Assembly: GCA_902488725.1 (NCBI GenBank)
Contig: CABTXO010000122.1
Coordinates: 1-5,913 of the forward strand
Length of the DNA: 5,913 nt
Reading direction: 5' to 3'
DNA from: an uncultured Bacteroidales bacterium
Lineage (GTDB): Bacteria > Bacteroidota > Bacteroidia > Bacteroidales > UBA932
Position 1 is the first letter of the stretch; each line of letters opens with the position of its first letter. A program made the translations under genes and the position numbers. The notes below the pieces were generated by a model, which was not told where the DNA came from, searched no databases, and was given only the letters and a program-made list of their open reading frames with translations. Below, in pieces: positions 5,309 to 5,913 of this stretch.

Positions 5309-5913
5309 CTATTTGTACAGGAATCGTTTGATGCTCAGTTTCGGGGTCTTCTCGAAGGGATGCTCCACCACTTCCACCTTCACGAGCTGGCTGTAATTGG
5401 GCAGCACTTTGTTGGACAGGATGCGCACCCGCTCCGGGATGTCGGCGACGGCTTCGGCGTCAAGCCCGTCCTTCTTGATCGCCTCTTCGTCCAGATAGAT
5501 TAGGGCGACCAGTTTCGCGGACCGGTCCACCACGACCGACTCGACCACGTAGGGCTGGTTGTTCACGACCGCTTCCACCTCCTCGGGGTAGATGTTCTGG
5601 CCGGAAGGGCCGAGAATCAAGGATTTGCTGCGGCCCTTGATGAAGATGTTGCCGTCGGCGTCGATGATGCCTAGGTCGCCGGTGCGGAGGAAGCCGTCGT
5701 CGGTGAAGGCCTCCGCGGAAGCCTCGGGATTCTTGTAGTAGCCGATGCAGATGTTGTCCCCCTTCGCCTGGATTTCACCGGCGATGTGCCGGGGGTCGTC
5801 CGAGTCGATGCGCACGGTGGCACAGCTGACCGCCTTGCCGCAGGAGCCGGGGACATATTCCTTGTTGCTCACGTAGGCGAGCAGCGGGGTAGCCTCGGTC
5901 ATGCCGTAGCCGA
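5309..5913 (-). CDS. AMP-forming long-chain acyl-CoA synthetase-like protein, C-terminal part, cut by window edge
   Basis: The visible 200 residues are the C-terminal part of an adenylate-forming enzyme. Such enzymes activate a carboxylic acid with ATP and join it to CoA. The segment opens with GYGMTEATPLL, the A5 motif (YGMTE) of the family. TGDLG with a following D-G is the A7 motif. KGRSKSLILGPSGQNIYPEE is the A8 hinge that lets the C-terminal domain rotate between adenylation and thioester formation. The end KTPKLSIKRFLYK holds a Lys in the place of the A10 catalytic lysine. The sequence looks intact and stops at TAG. The GPSGQNIYP version of A8 and the short KRFLYK tail recall Bacteroidetes FadD-like long-chain acyl-CoA synthetases, but substrate cannot be read from this part. 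It is the upstream neighbour of the barrel/lipoprotein block on the same strand; a functional link is not shown. Confidence 0.92.
   Translation of the reverse strand, partial: GYGMTEATPLLAYVSNKEYVPGSCGKAVSCATVRIDSDDPRHIAGEIQAKGDNICIGYYKNPEASAEAFTDDGFLRTGDLGIIDADGNIFIKGRSKSLILGPSGQNIYPEEVEAVVNNQPYVVESVVVDRSAKLVALIYLDEEAIKKDGLDAEAVADIPERVRILSNKVLPNYSQLVKVEVVEHPFEKTPKLSIKRFLYK

Overview
The window is GC-rich and carries an incomplete Hsp90 gene (htpG) at its left edge and an incomplete AMP-forming acyl-CoA ligase gene at its right edge. Both resemble Bacteroidetes versions. All eight credible genes lie on the minus strand. Starts lack a recognisable Shine-Dalgarno, and there are several small outer-membrane barrels and lipoproteins. 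Together this suggests a high-GC member of the Bacteroidales, perhaps near Alistipes/Rikenellaceae. The phylum is fairly safe; the genus is a guess.

In transcription order (right to left) the layout is: the C-terminal third of a long-chain acyl-CoA synthetase-like protein (5309-5913); a 57-base gap with a small dyad; a compact six-gene block (5251-1211); a gene-free stretch of 954 bases (257-1210); and the first 85 codons of htpG (1-256).

The six-gene block is the interesting part. It is a two-gene cassette, small outer-membrane beta-barrel followed by lipoprotein, present three times in tandem: barrel A (5251-4556) + lipoprotein A (4545-3862), barrel B (3865-3245) + lipoprotein B (3241-2537), barrel C (2534-1887) + lipoprotein C (1876-1211). 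The three barrels share an apparent eight-strand layout and a C-terminal signature, P-[FVI]-G-[ILV]-TFGR-[RK] followed by a terminal strand ending in Arg-Phe. The three lipoproteins share a weaker but recognisable pattern: a helical N-terminal segment, a W-containing strand, an [LT]W motif, and a C-terminal G-x-x-[LIV]-D hairpin. In lipoproteins A and C a pair of cysteines is kept; B lacks both. Genes are separated by 10 bases or fewer or overlap by 4, and the barrel-to-lipoprotein junctions of cassettes A and C are nearly identical in DNA (32 of 37 bases). This points to ancient cassette duplication followed by strong protein divergence. I do not recognise either family by name. A working model is that each lipoprotein is made with its own barrel and acts with it at the outer membrane; this is inference.

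The long gap upstream of htpG holds no convincing gene. It contains short direct repeats, ATATTCA-flanked imperfect repeats and two GC-rich hairpins, none of which I can assign to a known RNA or mobile element.
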